This document shows positions 32,001 through 45,834 of a DNA stretch of 64,000 nt, in pieces. Under the pieces are notes generated by a model. It made no database searches, had not been told where the DNA came from, and saw only the letters and a program-made list of their open reading frames with translations. The translations under genes were made by a program, and so were the position numbers. Within the stretch, counting starts at the first letter, position 1; each line of letters begins with the position of its first letter. Source of the stretch: Taenia hydatigena (Eukaryota; Platyhelminthes; Cestoda; Cyclophyllidea; Taeniidae); assembly GCA_036345935.2 (NCBI GenBank), contig JADWOT020000459.1, positions 1 through 64,000 of the forward strand, written 5' to 3'.

Positions 32001-34021
32001 GCATTGGACACAGCCCAGCTTAATCCCACTTTCCTACTGAATAAGAATAAAACATAGGTTATTGTAGCATAAATCATGGGTCAATGCACTCCTATCAACA
32101 TCCTAGGTGCCATATTGGCAGGTTAAGGACGAACAGCTTAAATGACTAGCTTTTGTCCTTAAAGTTAGGGTGATAGCTTTCATTGGATTTGTCAGAGGAT
32201 ATTGTCGTCTCGAGGAGAGCTGTTACTCACTTTCATCTTGTCTGTGGAACTCTATTTAGAACACTGGTAATTCCATAGAATATAGGGAAAATTCGCACAA
32301 AGAGTGTTCATCCCTCGCATCAACACGATTCGCCAGCATCTACCTGACCCACATTTAGCCTCGCAACAATGATTTTTGCTGTTGCGGAAAGATCGCTGCA
32401 ATCGGTTGAGCAGAAACTTGAGAGAACCTAAACAAATCTTTAAAACACAAGGCAATGGCGCAGGCAACGTAAACACCACATATTGAGCGATTCCTTTTTT
32501 CATCCACTGATGACTTTCATAAACCCTTCCACACTTGTGCTTCACTCTGTGCCACCAAAGGCGGCTCAGTAATTATTGTTGGCGTTATCTCACCTCAGAC
32601 ATCACACACAGGACCACTTCACCAAATGTCCATGTTGTCGAATCTCCCCCCTTCCCCCCCGATTCTTGTGGACTGGATTCGCCAGTTACTTTAGCATGTC
32701 ACTTGTGCGCACATGTGATCCAGATCCTGTCCATTATGGATTATTCACAGACAACGCCTTGAGGACAGACTTCTCCATTGGCCATCTAATGAGTGGATGG
32801 TAAGAGTGAGTAGAGCAACGAGCCAGCGTTGAAAGCGCCTGGGTAGCGATGAAGATAAATGATTTCCCTTCACCTTTGGGTGACCGTCAGCAGACTTGGC
32901 ATTAGCCAGGGTTACGAGCAACCCCAACACATTTGCTTTCTATAATCGATGAAGTCCGTCTCCCATCTCTGTGGGCAGATGCGGGTGATATCCGTGCACC
33001 ACCAAATGATTCGTTTTCAGTTTACACCTTGCACGTCGGCGTCCCTCACTGGGCTAGTGGGCTTTCGTGTCTCCTCATAAGCCGGCTAGCTGACCTACGT
33101 TGAGTACGTGTGAGATTATCACCTCTATCAACTTGCCATTAGTTTTCTCCATGAAGGAGTTTTCGTTCATCTAGAGTCGTCAGTCAGTGCCAACACAAAG
33201 GGGCACGTTTTGGAATGCAGAAAAGATGGAGAACAAATTAATAGTCCTTGATTTTAGTTGTCATCTGATAATACACGAGTCGTAGTACGTATGTGCTTAA
33301 CTTCCAAGACGTTCTCTCTTCAGTTGTTTCTGCATGATGGGAAGTTTCGCGATTAGCTATTCTGGTGAAGAATAGAAGATGGTCTTCAGTCTGAGGCATC
33401 CACCTTCGAATGTGTTGTGCTTTGGCCCGTCACGCCCATTCCAGGCACCATAAAACAAATTTTGCTGGATTCTGCCCTAGTTGAGTTAAAATGGTTTTAG
33501 AAGACAGGCAAGCTTGAAGCATATCCACAGGTCCAACCGTTGTGGCTTGATCTGGGAATTCAAAATTCCGATGGTAATTGATTGGGTGGAAGGCCAAATG
33601 AACTGGTTACAAAATTCCCTGCCCCTTCTCGGTCGTCAACCATTTTAACAAACGGTAGCTAGGGTCAACGGACTTGTTTGCACATTGGTCCACACCGATC
33701 ACGCCTAACACATTATAACTTCGTGACTCCAAGTTGATGGACAAAAAGTGTCTTGATAAAAGAATTTGCTTGTGTAAACACACAACTTGGATAACTGGCA
33801 TTTCGCCACACTAATTCTTACCGAGCATAACTTGTCAACGCTTACGTAATCGCATAAAATACTCTGCAGCGTTAAATGACCCGAAGTGGACGTGACTTTA
33901 GTTAACGCATCATTGTAATCAAGCGAGAAATCGATTTATGCGTACAGGTTTATCGGCTTCTGCCAGTCTCCTTCGGTTCGCTTTGCAGCAAAGAAACCAT
34001 TTCTGAGAGTGTCTTGTAGCT
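29048..34021. other. Five kilobases with no gene I can support
   Basis: Scattered open frames, mostly on the - strand (30820-31158, 31238-31432, 32252-32545, 33607-33801), lack splice context and recognisable motifs. 29480-31600 contains many short GGTCAGT/TGGATGG-like words but no clear repeat unit. The region is probably intergenic or a long intron. Confidence 0.35.
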
Positions 34022-34267
34022 TTGTCTGGGGGGCACTGCCACACTACACCAGTCCCCATTGCATTGAGCAGCTGCCGCGGATTCCCGATTAAACGACGAT
34101 TCGTCCAGCGGCCTGAACACGGGATTGACTACAAATGGAAGGAATACTTCCCCTCTGTGCTGTCCACCTTATCAATCAGCGAGTATTCAGGTCGTGAGCT
34201 GAGGCGGCTAGTATACAGGCATCATTTGGACCAAAAGCTAAAGGTGCATTCCGTTCATTGCTCTTAA
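34022..34267 (+). CDS. Unrecognised coding-like frame
   Basis: The 81-codon frame has balanced composition rich in charged and aromatic residues (KWKEYFPSVLSTLSISEY, GRELRRLVYRHH), a possible GTGCAT donor at 34244 and a stop 24 nt later. I do not recognise the family. It could be an exon of an ordinary gene and not part of the FN3 family. Confidence 0.28.
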   Translation: MSGGHCHTTPVPIALSSCRGFPIKRRFVQRPEHGIDYKWKEYFPSVLSTLSISEYSGRELRRLVYRHHLDQKLKVHSVHCS

Positions 34268-34931
34268 TAACATATCGTGGTCTAAAACTAACTGCACAGA
34301 CTTTCTTTTCTACTTGTTTTCTGGTGGCTTCGTGTCCATTGACCCAACGATTTCGTGATGTCTATCAGTGGAAGATGAGAACATGCGTCAGAACGATTTC
34401 TTAAACAGTCGTATTTGAAGCAACACAGGCAGGTCTGTCTCATTCCACCCTCTGATGCCCTACTTATGTGCAAATAGTAGCAGCCACTCATTCACCATTC
34501 TAATCATTCTAATTTATTGATCACATTTATTTCTATTGACATGAGAGAACATGGGTGAACACAAATCTTTATCCTTTTAGCAATAATGATAAATATTCTC
34601 ATTTTCCATCGTGCGAATCTTACTCTTCCCCTGTGCGTGCAACTCAGCGTAGTTGACTTTCGGACGATAAAGTGATATGGAAACCACCAGCTAAAACCAG
34701 CGATCGCAAGTGGTTAGCGCAAAGTGAAAATTGATGGCCTCTATAGTGATGGTTAAATATCCTCATTTATCATCCCCATACAAACCGTGAGTGTTTGTGC
34801 GTTCGTCTCTTTTGACAGTGGAATCCCATAAAAAACCAGATTTTTGAATGAAGGGTCGCTTCAATGGGAGCCACGAGTGTGCGTTTCTGTCTCCGTTTGT
34901 GCGCACTATAAACCCGATGCTTCATTTGATG

Positions 34932-35715
34932 TTAGCAGGATCTGCATCACCCGCGAAACAAGGTCTGTCAATTTCACCCGTCCCATCAAATGCGGTAACA
35001 TGATTTCCGTCTTTTGGATTAGATCGAAATGGCGGTTTAAGGGCTTCCCTAAGTTATCGGTATTGTAATATATTTAATTACACGCCGTTTGGCTACTGAC
35101 ATTCATCACGGTTGTCAAATATGCCCCATAATACATTTATGTATGCGTTGACAAATATCCCTGGAGAGGTTCATTTTTGGGTAGAAGAGGAAGGGTTAAC
35201 TGCTCTCTATGGGAACGCTCCCTTGATTTCTGCAGCCGCCAACCCTGGAAGATCCGCTTCTGTTCCCACAGTAAACATGACAAAAATATCTGTTTTCCCT
35301 CTTGTAATTACCAATTTAAGGATTCCTCTCCCACGACTAAACTCTACACTGCTCAGGAGTCCTCTCCGGCTCCTGCAATCACAAATAACGAAGCTAACTC
35401 GATTCCTGTTGTGGCCACGATGAAGAGATCTACGTTGCCTCTGACAACCACAAAATCAAAGCGATATGAACCGTCTCTCACAATCACCACGATTGAGGTG
35501 CCCATTTCTTCGCCTCCAACCTCCACAAACAAGGAATCTGCTTCGACCTCTGCAACCACTACGACAAGAACACTCGCCAAAATTCTGGTAAGACAAATAC
35601 TGAGCTAACTCCTTCTACTCCTGCAGGCGCCGCCACTAAGGAATCTACATCGGCTCATGTAATCACAGATGGTAGATCAACATCAGATCGCGTGATCCCT
35701 AAAACTGGCTATTAA
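34932..35715 (+). pseudogene. FN3 half-exon plus mucin-like Ser/Thr tail, frameshifted
   Basis: From about 35112 one frame reads TFMYALTNIPGEVHFWVEEE and then GLTAL, matching FN3 strands E-F. WVEEEG recurs at 63924-64000. Downstream the coding signal moves to another frame (around 35315-35345) and becomes a Thr/Ser/Pro-rich stretch with ITTIEVPISSPPTSTNKESA. It moves again near 35565 to a Ser/Thr-rich end with TKESTS and stops at 35713-35715. Two frame changes without good splice sites suggest a decayed gene. A short phase-1-like piece near 34932-34992 may be an upstream exon. Confidence 0.42.
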
Positions 35716-36029
35716 CGCTTGACTCCTAAAATCACCACACCCTGTTGATTCGCCATGACTTTTTTAACTGTTGCAATCGTATTCACTCGCATGGCGGTTG
35801 ACCTTGTGTAAACTTTGGCCTTACAGTAGTTTGTAACGTAAGCCACAGTCTACTCAATCCCTTTTAACGACCATTGTGGATAAAAACATTTCTATTACTA
35901 CTTTCGCCACAAACACACCTATCAAGTAGCACAAACAGGGATACTATTGCGTCGCCGTCATATCACCCTTCCCACATTAGCCATAGACGGTGGCGCATAG
36001 ATATTCACTCATTCATATTGAGCTACATA

Positions 36030-36400
36030 CATTCTTACCTTCATATTTGCTCGGCATCAATAAGGAGGCATTCAATGCAGTAAGCAAATTGGCTCAAACT
36101 TTAGCTGTGTTCTTTGTAGAATACGTGGATTTACGTGTTAAAAATGAGGCTGCTCTTTGTTACAACCTGGATGGTCTATGTGCGCGAGTGACCCGGATCC
36201 GTTCCGTCAACAGCCGAGTAGGCTGTGCTGCTTAAAGCAAGTGTGGCCACTACGCTCAAATGACATGCATGCATGCGTGTATGAGTGCGTGCGTGTGCCT
36301 TGCGGCTGGCCAATGAACACTGGACCTGAGACACTTGGTCAGCTTAGTCAAGCCTGTTTACTAATTACTGTTTGGCTGTGGGCTTAGGATGGGAAGTAGT
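36030..36400 (+). repeat. Third copy of a palindrome-arm repeat
   Basis: It aligns in the direct sense with 47655-48060 and inverted with 38680-39080. Shared blocks are CATCAATAA, GTTACAACCTGGAT, GAGTGACCC, the ATGCATGC tract and TGGCCAATG. It is clearly more diverged than the two arm copies are from each other, so it is an older duplicate just outside the palindrome. Confidence 0.75.
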
Positions 36401-37080
36401 GCGCACAAAGTCCTGCTAATGCGATGTTTTATTGCAAAGGAGGGTGGAACTGAGCAAAAGGCGGTTTATTAGTGATCTCAGAGGGAATCGTGAAAGGGGT
36501 ATCTTCGTGTGAGTCACACATGAGTGTTATGTTTTGATCGAAGACAAAACTCTAGCGGGTTATCGTTAAGCCGTCATGTCAGCACGTTTTCCACCAATTA
36601 CTTGTCCAGTTTCCTCCTTCAGTTTAGAAATTATGGAAACTCCATCCATTTGCATTGATGAAATGAGAAGACCTTAGCTTTTGGGAGTTAAAAGGCTCGA
36701 ATGGATGTGGATGATACAATAATCACTTCGGAGAGTCTCTTCTAAAACTGCAGTGGAGAGCAAGCTTAACGCTGTCCCTCTATGACCGAATTTCTTCAAG
36801 TCATGATGAATGTGTCGAGAGAAGAAACAAAAAACTAGACTTCTTTGAGTATCATCCTAAAAAGCACTTCGTGAAGGTAATCTAAATTCAACGCAACGCA
36901 ACGCTTCCACCCTTCCTGCATGCATTTACTTCATTTGGCTAGTAGAATAGCGCTGCCATCTCAATGTCCTTTTGCCTGCACATATGTTTAGTAGCTTAAT
37001 TTAAATAAAAAAATTGCATGCACGTTTGGTCCAAGCCAAATTCATCTGCAATCACGTGTGCCTTTGCGCTCCTCAATACT

Positions 37081-37277
37081 TTAAACCGGTATGCTGGGAA
37101 GCAACGTCTTGTTCATTGCAAATTCTTCGCCTCCAACCTTCGTTCTTGCATGCATAATTCTGCAGCCAGCCTCACTGCAACAATATCCATGCACTCGTGC
37201 ATTTCTATATGCTGGCTGATTCAACCAGAACTTCATGCATCCAGTTCCATGTGCATGCATGTTGACATTCGATTCCA
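37081..37277 (-). CDS. FN3-like exon, left-arm copy
   Basis: Mirror copy of 49453-49649 with the same predicted peptide. See that entry for motif evidence. Confidence 0.38.
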
Positions 37278-37398
37278 CTAAAGGCCTACAGTTCATATCT
37301 TTACCACCTTACACAACAGTGATAACACGACCCCATATTTTAATGCATCGATATGCACGTGACAATGCTTAGCAGTACTGATTGTCAAAACTGCTCAC

Positions 37399-37573
37399 CA
37401 ACAATCATGTGTGCCAAATAAGAGGCGTATGACGATGAAGGGATCCAGTCTATTTTTGCCAGGAAGGAGACCTTGATGATGGAATCCGTCTCATCAACAC
37501 ACTGCCTGGGCAGCAAAACCAACTTCTTACACAAGCAATTACGATGCAGCATAAAGAATTGTGGCCAAATCAA
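37399..37573 (-). CDS. FN3-like exon, left-arm copy, ends in phase 1
   Basis: Mirror copy of 49157-49331, identical in peptide. See that entry. Confidence 0.38.
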
Positions 37574-38158
37574 AGTACATTACGAATGGGATACGAAATT
37601 GGAGTGGGTAAACGTGCAAGATGGGTGCTAGGACGGTGCTCGCAACGACGAGATACAAGGCTGCACATGCATGTTCGAATGCACGCTTTGGGTAACAAGT
37701 GATCGGATGCACCAGTTTCGTAACTGGGCGGGGCCAACCAACTCCCAGCTAAGTGACACAATTTGACCCTCATTTAGTTGCTCCATTTCGCATGCGTTTC
37801 CCATACTAGCAGATGCATCTGCTGCAACACACCATGTTGACCCTTCAGATTGTAAATGGAGGTAGAGGAGGGCACGGCAGCATATATTACGTCCAAAAGG
37901 ATCAAAAGGCGTTTAATCAACATTTGGCTGCAAATTCTATGCAATCTATCTTACCGTACACCGCACAACATCTCAACACTAGCCGATGACGAAAGAGACG
38001 CACTCAAATTCTGCATTATTGTGTGTGTGTGAAGGTGATGATGAAGGCGAAACAGCGAGAAATGAGGCTGGATCAGTGCTTAGAGTCACTGCACTGACAG
38101 ATAAACTGTGCAGCTAGCTGCTTTCTTTTGTTTGCAGTGAAGTGCAAGAACCACTCAC

Positions 38159-38285
38159 CAGAATGCACACGCGCCGAACCTCGCACATTGCTGACCCTCG
38201 AGATGATCATCATACTTCCCAACTGCAGCATATCAGACACGCGGTATCGCAGACTCTCCAACCTGGAGGGTAGAGGGTAGAGCAA
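38159..38285 (-). CDS. FN3-like half exon, left-arm copy
   Basis: Mirror copy of 48445-48571, identical in peptide. See that entry. Confidence 0.33.
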
Positions 38286-38784
38286 ATCCCGAACGAGAAA
38301 GTACCTTCCTTGAAGTCGCCTACATGGACCTGAATCGACTCGGGTTGTTCATGTCATTCTAAAGGGACTACCTAACAGCACGCGACGAGATGAATGAAAC
38401 AAACCCACTATTCGAAACACAGCATATTTTACAAAGAAAGTCGTGACGTTGAATTTGAAGAAAGCCGAATCCATCGTGTATTTCCCTACATTCTACCGTA
38501 TTGGTATATGCGCTTTGGCCAGCAAGCCCACATCGCATGCAGCAAAAAGGTACATTTTTTGCAATCGTTTGGAAGGATGGCAATTTCAGGGCGTCACTTT
38601 ATGTGTTTGCGCGCTCAGTTATGCCTTACCGTTTCATGGAACACTGCGTTAGCTGAATTTTACGCTCGCTACCACCAATCGCAAGCCCGCAACAAAAACA
38701 GCTACTAGTAGACAGGCTTGACTGAGCTGACCAGGTGCCTCAGGGCCAGTGTCCATTGGCCAGTCGCAACGCATACGCACGCAC

Positions 38785-38820
38785 ACATGCATGCATGTAC
38801 GTATGTATGTATGCATGGTA
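38785..38820 (+). repeat. Alternating purine-pyrimidine tract (ATGCATGC/GTAC)
   Basis: A run of CATGCATG, GTAC and GTATGTATG words, itself locally palindromic. It is mirrored at 47911-47944 and has a diverged equivalent at 36266-36300. Such tracts can adopt Z-DNA or cruciform forms. Confidence 0.6.
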
Positions 38821-41038
38821 TGTGACCGCGGTGATGCATTTGCGTCGGGCATCAGAGCCATCTGTAAGGTGACCTTTTCGCCAGCCCAAACGGTCGGGGA
38901 TGGAACGGATTCGGGTCACTCGCGCCCGTAGGCTATCCAGGTTGTAACAAATGGCTACTCAAATTTAACACTTTAGTCTGCGGTTTCTACAAAGAACTCA
39001 GCTTATATTAGAGTCGGCGTGAGTACTGCATTATATGTCCCCTTTATTGATGCCCAGTAAATATGAGGGTGGTGATATTTTTAGCCCAATATGAATTCGT
39101 GAATTAGTATGCGTCACTGCATGCGGCTAATCTGGAAAAGGGTGATGTGATGATGAAGTCACAATGGTATCCCTTCTTGTGGTACCTAATTGATGCATTT
39201 TGGTAGAGAGCTGCAGATGTTTGCATGACCGTATATCCGGAAGCCTATGTGACCAATGGTCTAGGTTTGGCCTTTTTGGCGTGTATGTGTGTGTGTGTGT
39301 GAAATGGTTTGTGGTCGACCCAAGAGGCAGCAACTGTGGCAAGGTCCAACTCCATGAACGAAAGCCAGCGCTGATCACATCCAACAGCTCCATCTTTCCA
39401 CTCTGAATTGCAAATCACCTGTTTAAACTGGATTCGAGGTGAAGAAGTGCATACAACGTTTAATGTTGTGGTTAAACAAAGCAGGCCATTGTTGATACCG
39501 CTGTAAATTACTCCAAATTTGTTTGACATGTCTATAAATAAGTACCAGTTAAAAATCACTGTCAAAGCAATTTCTGATTTCTCAGTGGAATCCACCTCTT
39601 GTCCTTCCATGTCGTTCTGAGCTCTACCGGCATGAAGGAAGGCTTATCATATTTGTGGCGGGATCCTCAACGTCTGTGCGCGCAGAAGTACTCGTGTGCC
39701 GTCGATGGGATAGTAAAGCCTTTCCATGCACATGTCTAATGTATTCGTTGCACGGCGTCGTCCCACTATACTGGCGTGGTCAAAACGAGTGCGTGTCACG
39801 AGAGTTGGCGAGAGGCAGACGAAGATAGTTGCTGTGATGCCTTCTGATGTTTCACTCTGCAGATTTTAAGATCTTGCAAATTATGCTAGTACTATTGCAT
39901 TTTGTTGCCATGTTATGTCGGTGACTACCACATTGCGCATTCACTTGAATCGGGGCATCCTTTAGCTACATCTTTTCACCAAATCCCACTTTGCATTCAG
40001 CAACAGGTCTTTGAATTCTAGCGCAAGAATATGTATTGCATTGTTATTCATGATACCGCCTTCTATGCCCACACGCATACCGTTTAAAATAGATTAGGAT
40101 GCATACAAAACATTCCCACCACAATTGATGAACCAATTCAAATCGCCAGACAGAGCACCGTCCTTCTCACCAACACAATGAACAGAGAAGCACACAACAA
40201 ATGAGCCATTCCATCCACTACACCATCTACTGGGAACTTCCTGCCGCAAAAGTAACTTCACACCTCACTTATTTAATTAGCAGACCAGTCTACGTAGTAA
40301 TCAGTTAGTTTAGCTCGAAATGAGGATCAACATTCACTGGCCTTCTATAGTCCAGCATCACATGCAGCACTTGGTTGGTGAGGTAGTCGAGTCTTCACAG
40401 CCCTGCAGTCACCCCTGACCAGAAAATAACTGTGGAGTGATTCAAATGAAAGCGGGTTATTTGGTTGAGAAAAGTCATCGGGGGAATGAAGTGCGCACCG
40501 CGTACATGGCACGAGTAGTAATTGATCAGTTGTCAAGTTCACTACTCCTCTATTGCATTTCATCTGGTAACCTACATCGGTGCTCTCAAACGCAACTTGG
40601 GTTTGGTGTACCAATTATGCACTACACGCCTCTATTTAGCTCCAGTGCACTCAACAACTTTATCGTGCTTCCACTCTTCAACATAGACGACACATCTCAC
40701 TCTCTAAACATCCTTCCCTTATTGTGCGTCTACACTTCTGCTGAAGATACTATGGACGGGGAGCATGTCACCTACATCGATAGCGCAAGCTCAAACCATC
40801 GTGGCATGATCCTACTCTTCCCCTCCTAACCCATTACCAGATAAACATAGAAAGGAGAGGCGTAACAGTTGAGCAACCAGATCAGCTGGTCAACGGAGGC
40901 CGCCGAGACAGCACCATTGCTGCTGCACATTAAACACTGAAAGCCCAGCCATGAAGCCAAGCATAGCAGCCCAAAACCACTAACATGACACCTCCTATCC
41001 ACACGCAATCAAAGCTCCCTGATTTCTTACTCACGTAC

Positions 41039-41129
41039 CTGCAAACTCATCAACTGATCTGTCCACTCCTCTCCACAAAAACAGACGGTTAATGTGACAG
41101 CGAATTTTATTTAAGCAAAGTGAGATGTT
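41039..41129 (-). CDS. FN3-like half exon, left-arm copy
   Basis: Mirror copy of 45835-45925, identical in peptide. See that entry. Confidence 0.3.
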
Positions 41130-43968
41130 CAGAATACACGGATGAGACAGCCCCAAGTACCACTTACGCAAGCTCCACCAAATTATTGCGAGCATTATTT
41201 GCACAGCGAGATTGAAACATCCTGTAGACGTCCAGAGTCGAATAATATGAATTCGTGTTCTAGTGGGGCGCACAGCAATGACGAATGCCAACTATTAAAG
41301 CAAGCCCGCATTTGTTCATGCGGATCACGCCAAAATAGGAACGGTGGCGATAACAACGACGAAAACACATCCATCGACACACACTTGCAGTCGATTCTGC
41401 TCAGCAAAACATTCAACGGACACACTATTATGCGCTTGTCACTTGTCCCCTTCGCGCACATTGCATTGATTTTGTAGCCACATCCCACAGCACTCACACC
41501 CATGCGTGTGAGAGCACATCAATCCACTTTCCTTCCACTGGCTTCCATCACTGGTCGCTCCACAGGGCAATCGATGAAGAGGTGGACGTTGTGAGAATGT
41601 GGCCTGCATTGCTGTTCGCGACAACACAGAGATCGGTGCATTCCAACTCCGAGTTGGTGGGTGGAGGTGTTGGGTGCTACCTGTAGTTCCGTTCATCCAC
41701 GGACCAGCGTCGCATCGCACCTTGATTGCACACGCACAAATGGACCAACGGCACGACCACGGCACAGATCACACCCACTGCACTGGCATCACCTCAGTCG
41801 TTGCGATCATATGCAACTGCATATATAGACGTGAGGACCTACGGGACACTCCTATTTTGTCAGTGTCGACCAATCCGATGGCGCCAATCGGCATAGCGAT
41901 ATGACGCATCAACACGACACGTTGTGACCTCGAGTCCTCACACCACGTGGTATGACTCACGACATTTTTTCTTCGAATTATATCATTTACGGCTACGCAG
42001 ACTGCACGATCCACCACATGCAGGTCGAAGTCGCAAACTCATTATGATGCTCTCACAACTGGTAATAGTTTGCCTGAACATTTATCCACACGATAATGTG
42101 TTAAAAGCTCATATGCAGCAGCAACATTGTCGGCTGTCATATTCTTCTTTGCCCTCCTTGTCGGGGCATGCGGTAGGAGTGGATGGATGGGGTTTTGTTA
42201 GAGATGTTGAAGCCTACGACACCTGTAGTTCTACAGCCACTCCGTAAATAATGTCTTTTACTAACAGCATGCGTAAACCTTAGAGATTACAGCATCGAAT
42301 TCTTTTATCCTCACCGCATCCATCCGATTTTAGTATTTGCAGGCTCATGAATAAAGTTGCAGATCTACTCCCTACTTTGCCGATGAGCAGGTCATTAAAG
42401 CATCCAACTTGGCAGGGCATCATGACTACAGTGTTGGTGGCTTCATCTCCTCCTCCATCAGTGTCTAATTACTGAATGGTCTAAACTCACTTCGCTTGTT
42501 GGATTTTTAGTCAGATCGCATTCATTATTGCGCATCTGCGAATAAACTTTATGAAAATTTGACGTTCTCGATAGTACGTGTAAGCGCACAACTCTTTTAT
42601 TTACGTAAGTATACTTAACACAACTGTCTACGCCTTAAATGAAATTGACTATCCTCTGACATAAACCTGCTGCCACACAATTTCATCCTTATACGAAAAT
42701 GATCTCTACATTACTACTTCAAGAGGCTCATTAGAAGTTTGCACTCGTAATGGTTAATAAGTTGACAGCAAGTATCCTTGTTGCCGTCAAATCGCTGGCT
42801 TTATGTGATGAATAGTGTTTTGGCACCAGCTAGAAAGCAGCCTGAGTTGCGGGCATATTTATGGGTCCCTTTTGCCTCACCCAGTATAAACAAAGGCTGA
42901 TAATCTTGCATTGCAGAAGGTGCTAAAGAAACAAGTAAGATTTTCACCGTGCCTGTTTTTTGTAATGCAAAGACTTCATAAGAATCCATCCAGGCACGTG
43001 TGTCAAGTAAGGAAAAGGAAGGCGCAGAACATCTTGGTACTATTTGCCGGTCGAATTCGGGTGTCCTGGCTGCAAGCGATTTCTTAGTCAAAACTGTGGG
43101 ACTAGAAGAGCTCACTTCACTGTGGCTAAATCAAGCTACTTTATTCTCGCAGAGCCTTCTGCGCGCGTTGGGCAGATACACGACTGTGATGGTGATAGGA
43201 GCATCAGTTGGCCTCTCTTACCATGCTAGCACCAAAGGTCCATTCGGTGGACTATTCGATGATTACATTTGATCTCACCTTTAGATGGCTCTTTGTTCTA
43301 GGTTCGACATCACTTATGCTGTAGTTGATGCTTCAAATTAAACCTCTGGTATGGGTATTGCGGGAGTCAAAAATGACTGAGTGACCGCACGACGCCAAAG
43401 GCATAGAAGCATTGTACTCATTAACTTAAAAGACGAGATGTGGAAGAGGAGAAATTGAAGGAAATCTTCGCGCAGCGCGGACGCTTTATCGTGCCACCAT
43501 GAAATTACGGAATGAATTCATGCCTAAGTCTACTTCTTCGTGCTGTCGCTGTTGCCGTTGTCTATCTCATTCACCCTAAAGCGTTCGTGAATGTCATAAG
43601 CTTTATTAGTGCCTAATTAGCCAGGCTGTTAGTAGCGTTTGTGTCGGTGTGAATTCAGATTAAAATATCGTTGATGAAACGCAATGCCCTTCTCATCCCT
43701 CATAATGGACTGATGTTTAGAAGATGCTTTCCCTCCCATAAATTGATGATTCCTCTGCCCTAATTTTCCGTCTTCCTCTGTGTCGACTGATGCCTACTTG
43801 CAAGCGTCATATGAATACATTAGCTGGAGGCATAAAAATTGTAGACAGAAGGCTCAGAGCATTCTGGCATAAATTAAATATCACCTCTTTACTCATACTC
43901 AGAGAGGAATAGATAGGAGGATGTGGCTGTGAATCTAGCTAAAGATCTGTCCATCGAAGGCATAACAA

Positions 43969-44058
43969 ATGGATACGACACGAGACTACTATCAATGGGT
44001 TAGGCGAATAGGACTAGAAACCCACGCAGTCCTGACCGCGACTTGGCTACTGTCAGAG
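43969..44058 (+). CDS. Possible FN3-like half exon in spacer
   Basis: The frame reads RRIGLETHAVLTATWLLSE and meets a GTATTT donor at 44059. The VLTATW run has the spacing of FN3 strand B. The frame is also open beyond the donor to 44172. No good acceptor in phase is seen. Confidence 0.28.
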
Positions 44059-44569
44059 GTATTTTCTACAGAAAGGCAGCTAATTGAGACCAAGTCGCTT
44101 GAGAATCATCAAGTCGCGTGGACTAACGAGTGTATACCCAATCGGTTCAAGTGGAATGCTTCCGTGAGATAACCGAGTATTAAACGATCCCACTTATTTT
44201 ACTCTCGCACCCTAAAAGGCCACCATAACACTTGAGATTGGGTTTCACAAGTCACTGATGATATACCAGACGGCAGAGCTCCAGTTACTGCCACGAAGCG
44301 CCACAATTGTCTCCACCTCACCTCCTCTCCACCGCAATACAAAGCTTAATGTCGACTGGCAGAGGACAGTCAGATTCGTAACCTCTATGAGGTGAATTGA
44401 AGGCGTAGAGCAGAGGAAAGCCAAAACTCAGAAATGGTAGGAAAGTCGTGATGACTCATCACATGGCGTGAGGCCACCGCTCGTGACCTGGGCACAGGAT
44501 TCCCCATCTCGTCCTATCAGAACATCATGCTGACTCACCTTTTCAGACTGACTCAACCGGTCCTTGGGT

Positions 44570-44815
44570 TGATGACACGGATAGCTGCAGATGCTTCCAT
44601 GCCCGTATGTTCGGGTGCGCATGTAGTCAGTGGTCTGCACATGGTCTGTTCAGTGTGTGTGAAATGCGTTCAGGTCGACCTAAGAGTAAACAACTGTGGT
44701 AAGGCTCAGCTCCATGAATGGACACAAACGCAGATCGCACCCAACAGCTCCATCCTTCAATTCTGAAATTCAAGGTCCCTGTCTAAACTGGATTCGAGGT
44801 AGAAAACGCACAACT
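44570..44815 (+). repeat. Diverged extra copy of arm sequence inside spacer
   Basis: It aligns in the direct sense with 39200-39452 (left arm) and inverted with 47440-47600. Shared blocks are CAGCTCCAT, CAACAGCTCCAT, AACTGGATTCGAGGT and the GTGTGTGAAATG run. It includes part of the 162-bp piece that only the left arm has, so it helps place that piece as ancestral and not inserted. Confidence 0.75.
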
Positions 44816-45834
44816 CGCTACAAACCACCAACTACTTACCAACCGGTGAGATTGAATGATCCACGCTAGACACTTGGGACAAATATAAAAGCAAACAATC
44901 AGTAGCAGTAACAACATCAAAATGAGTGCGCGACTTCGATCTGCATGTAGTGGATCATGCAGTCTGCGTAGCCGTAAATGATATAATTTGGAGAAAAAAT
45001 GTCGTAAGTCATACCACGTGGTGTGAGGACTCGAGGTCACAACGCGTCGTGTTGATGCGTCATATCGCTATGCCGATTGGCGCCATCGGATTGGTCGACA
45101 CTGACAAAATAGGAGTGTCCCGTAGGTCCTCACGTCTATATATGCAGTTGCATATGATCGCAACGACTGAGGTGATGCCAGTGCAGTGGGTGTGATCTGT
45201 GCCGTGGTCGTGCCGTTGGTCCATTTGTGCGTGTGCAATCAAGGTGCGATGCGACGCTGGTCCGTGGATGAACGGAACTACAGGTAGCACCCAACACCTC
45301 CACCCACCAACTCGGAGTTGGAATGCACCGATCTCTGTGTTGTCGCGAACAGCAATGCAGGCCACATTCTCACAACGTCCACCTCTTCATCGATTGCCCT
45401 GTGGAGCGACCAGTGATGGAAGCCAGTGGAAGGAAAGTGGATTGATGTGCTCTCACACGCATGGGTGTGAGTGCTGTGGGATGTGGCTACAAAATCAATG
45501 CAATGTGCGCGAAGGGGACAAGTGACAAGCGCATAATAGTGTGTCCGTTGAATGTTTTGCTGAGCAGAATCGACTGCAAGTGTGTGTCGATGGATGTGTT
45601 TTCGTCGTTGTTATCGCCACCGTTCCTATTTTGGCGTGATCCGCATGAACAAATGCGGGCTTGCTTTAATAGTTGGCATTCGTCATTGCTGTGCGCCCCA
45701 CTAGAACACGAATTCATATTATTCGACTCTGGACGTCTACAGGATGTTTCAATCTCGCTGTGCAAATAATGCTCGCAATAATTTGGTGGAGCTTGCGTAA
45801 GTGGTACTTGGGGCTGTCTCATCCGTGTATTCTG

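Larger units (their letters stand above)
36955..42080 (+). repeat. Palindrome left arm, about 5.1 kb
   Basis: Each part is the reverse complement of the right arm (44880-49775). Paired positions sum to 86730 in the outer part, 86892-86893 in the middle and 86964 in the inner part. The steps equal extra sequence in this arm: about 162 bp near 39123-39284, and about 71 bp as two pieces near 40736-40860. Outer (36955-38950) and inner (41030-41940) blocks are nearly identical to the right arm. The middle differs visibly. Confidence 0.95.
42081..44879. other. Palindrome spacer, about 2.8 kb
   Basis: Single-copy sequence between the arms, except 44570-44815. It holds a 90-codon + frame at 43000-43272 overlapped by a Cys-containing frame at 43044-43229 and a - frame at 42801-43115. 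All three are open at once and none shows splice support. A possible FN3-like exon lies at 43969-44058. Confidence 0.6.

Noticed and set aside
42801..43272. Three overlapping frames in the palindrome spacer as genes
   Set aside because: Mutually exclusive frames on both strands with no splice pair and no family motif.
45060..45525. The 101- and 108-codon overlapping frames on opposite strands (also 41439-41904)
   Set aside because: Both strands are open at once in GC-richer sequence. Their exact mirror in the left arm reflects the palindrome, not protein conservation, and there are no splice or domain signs.
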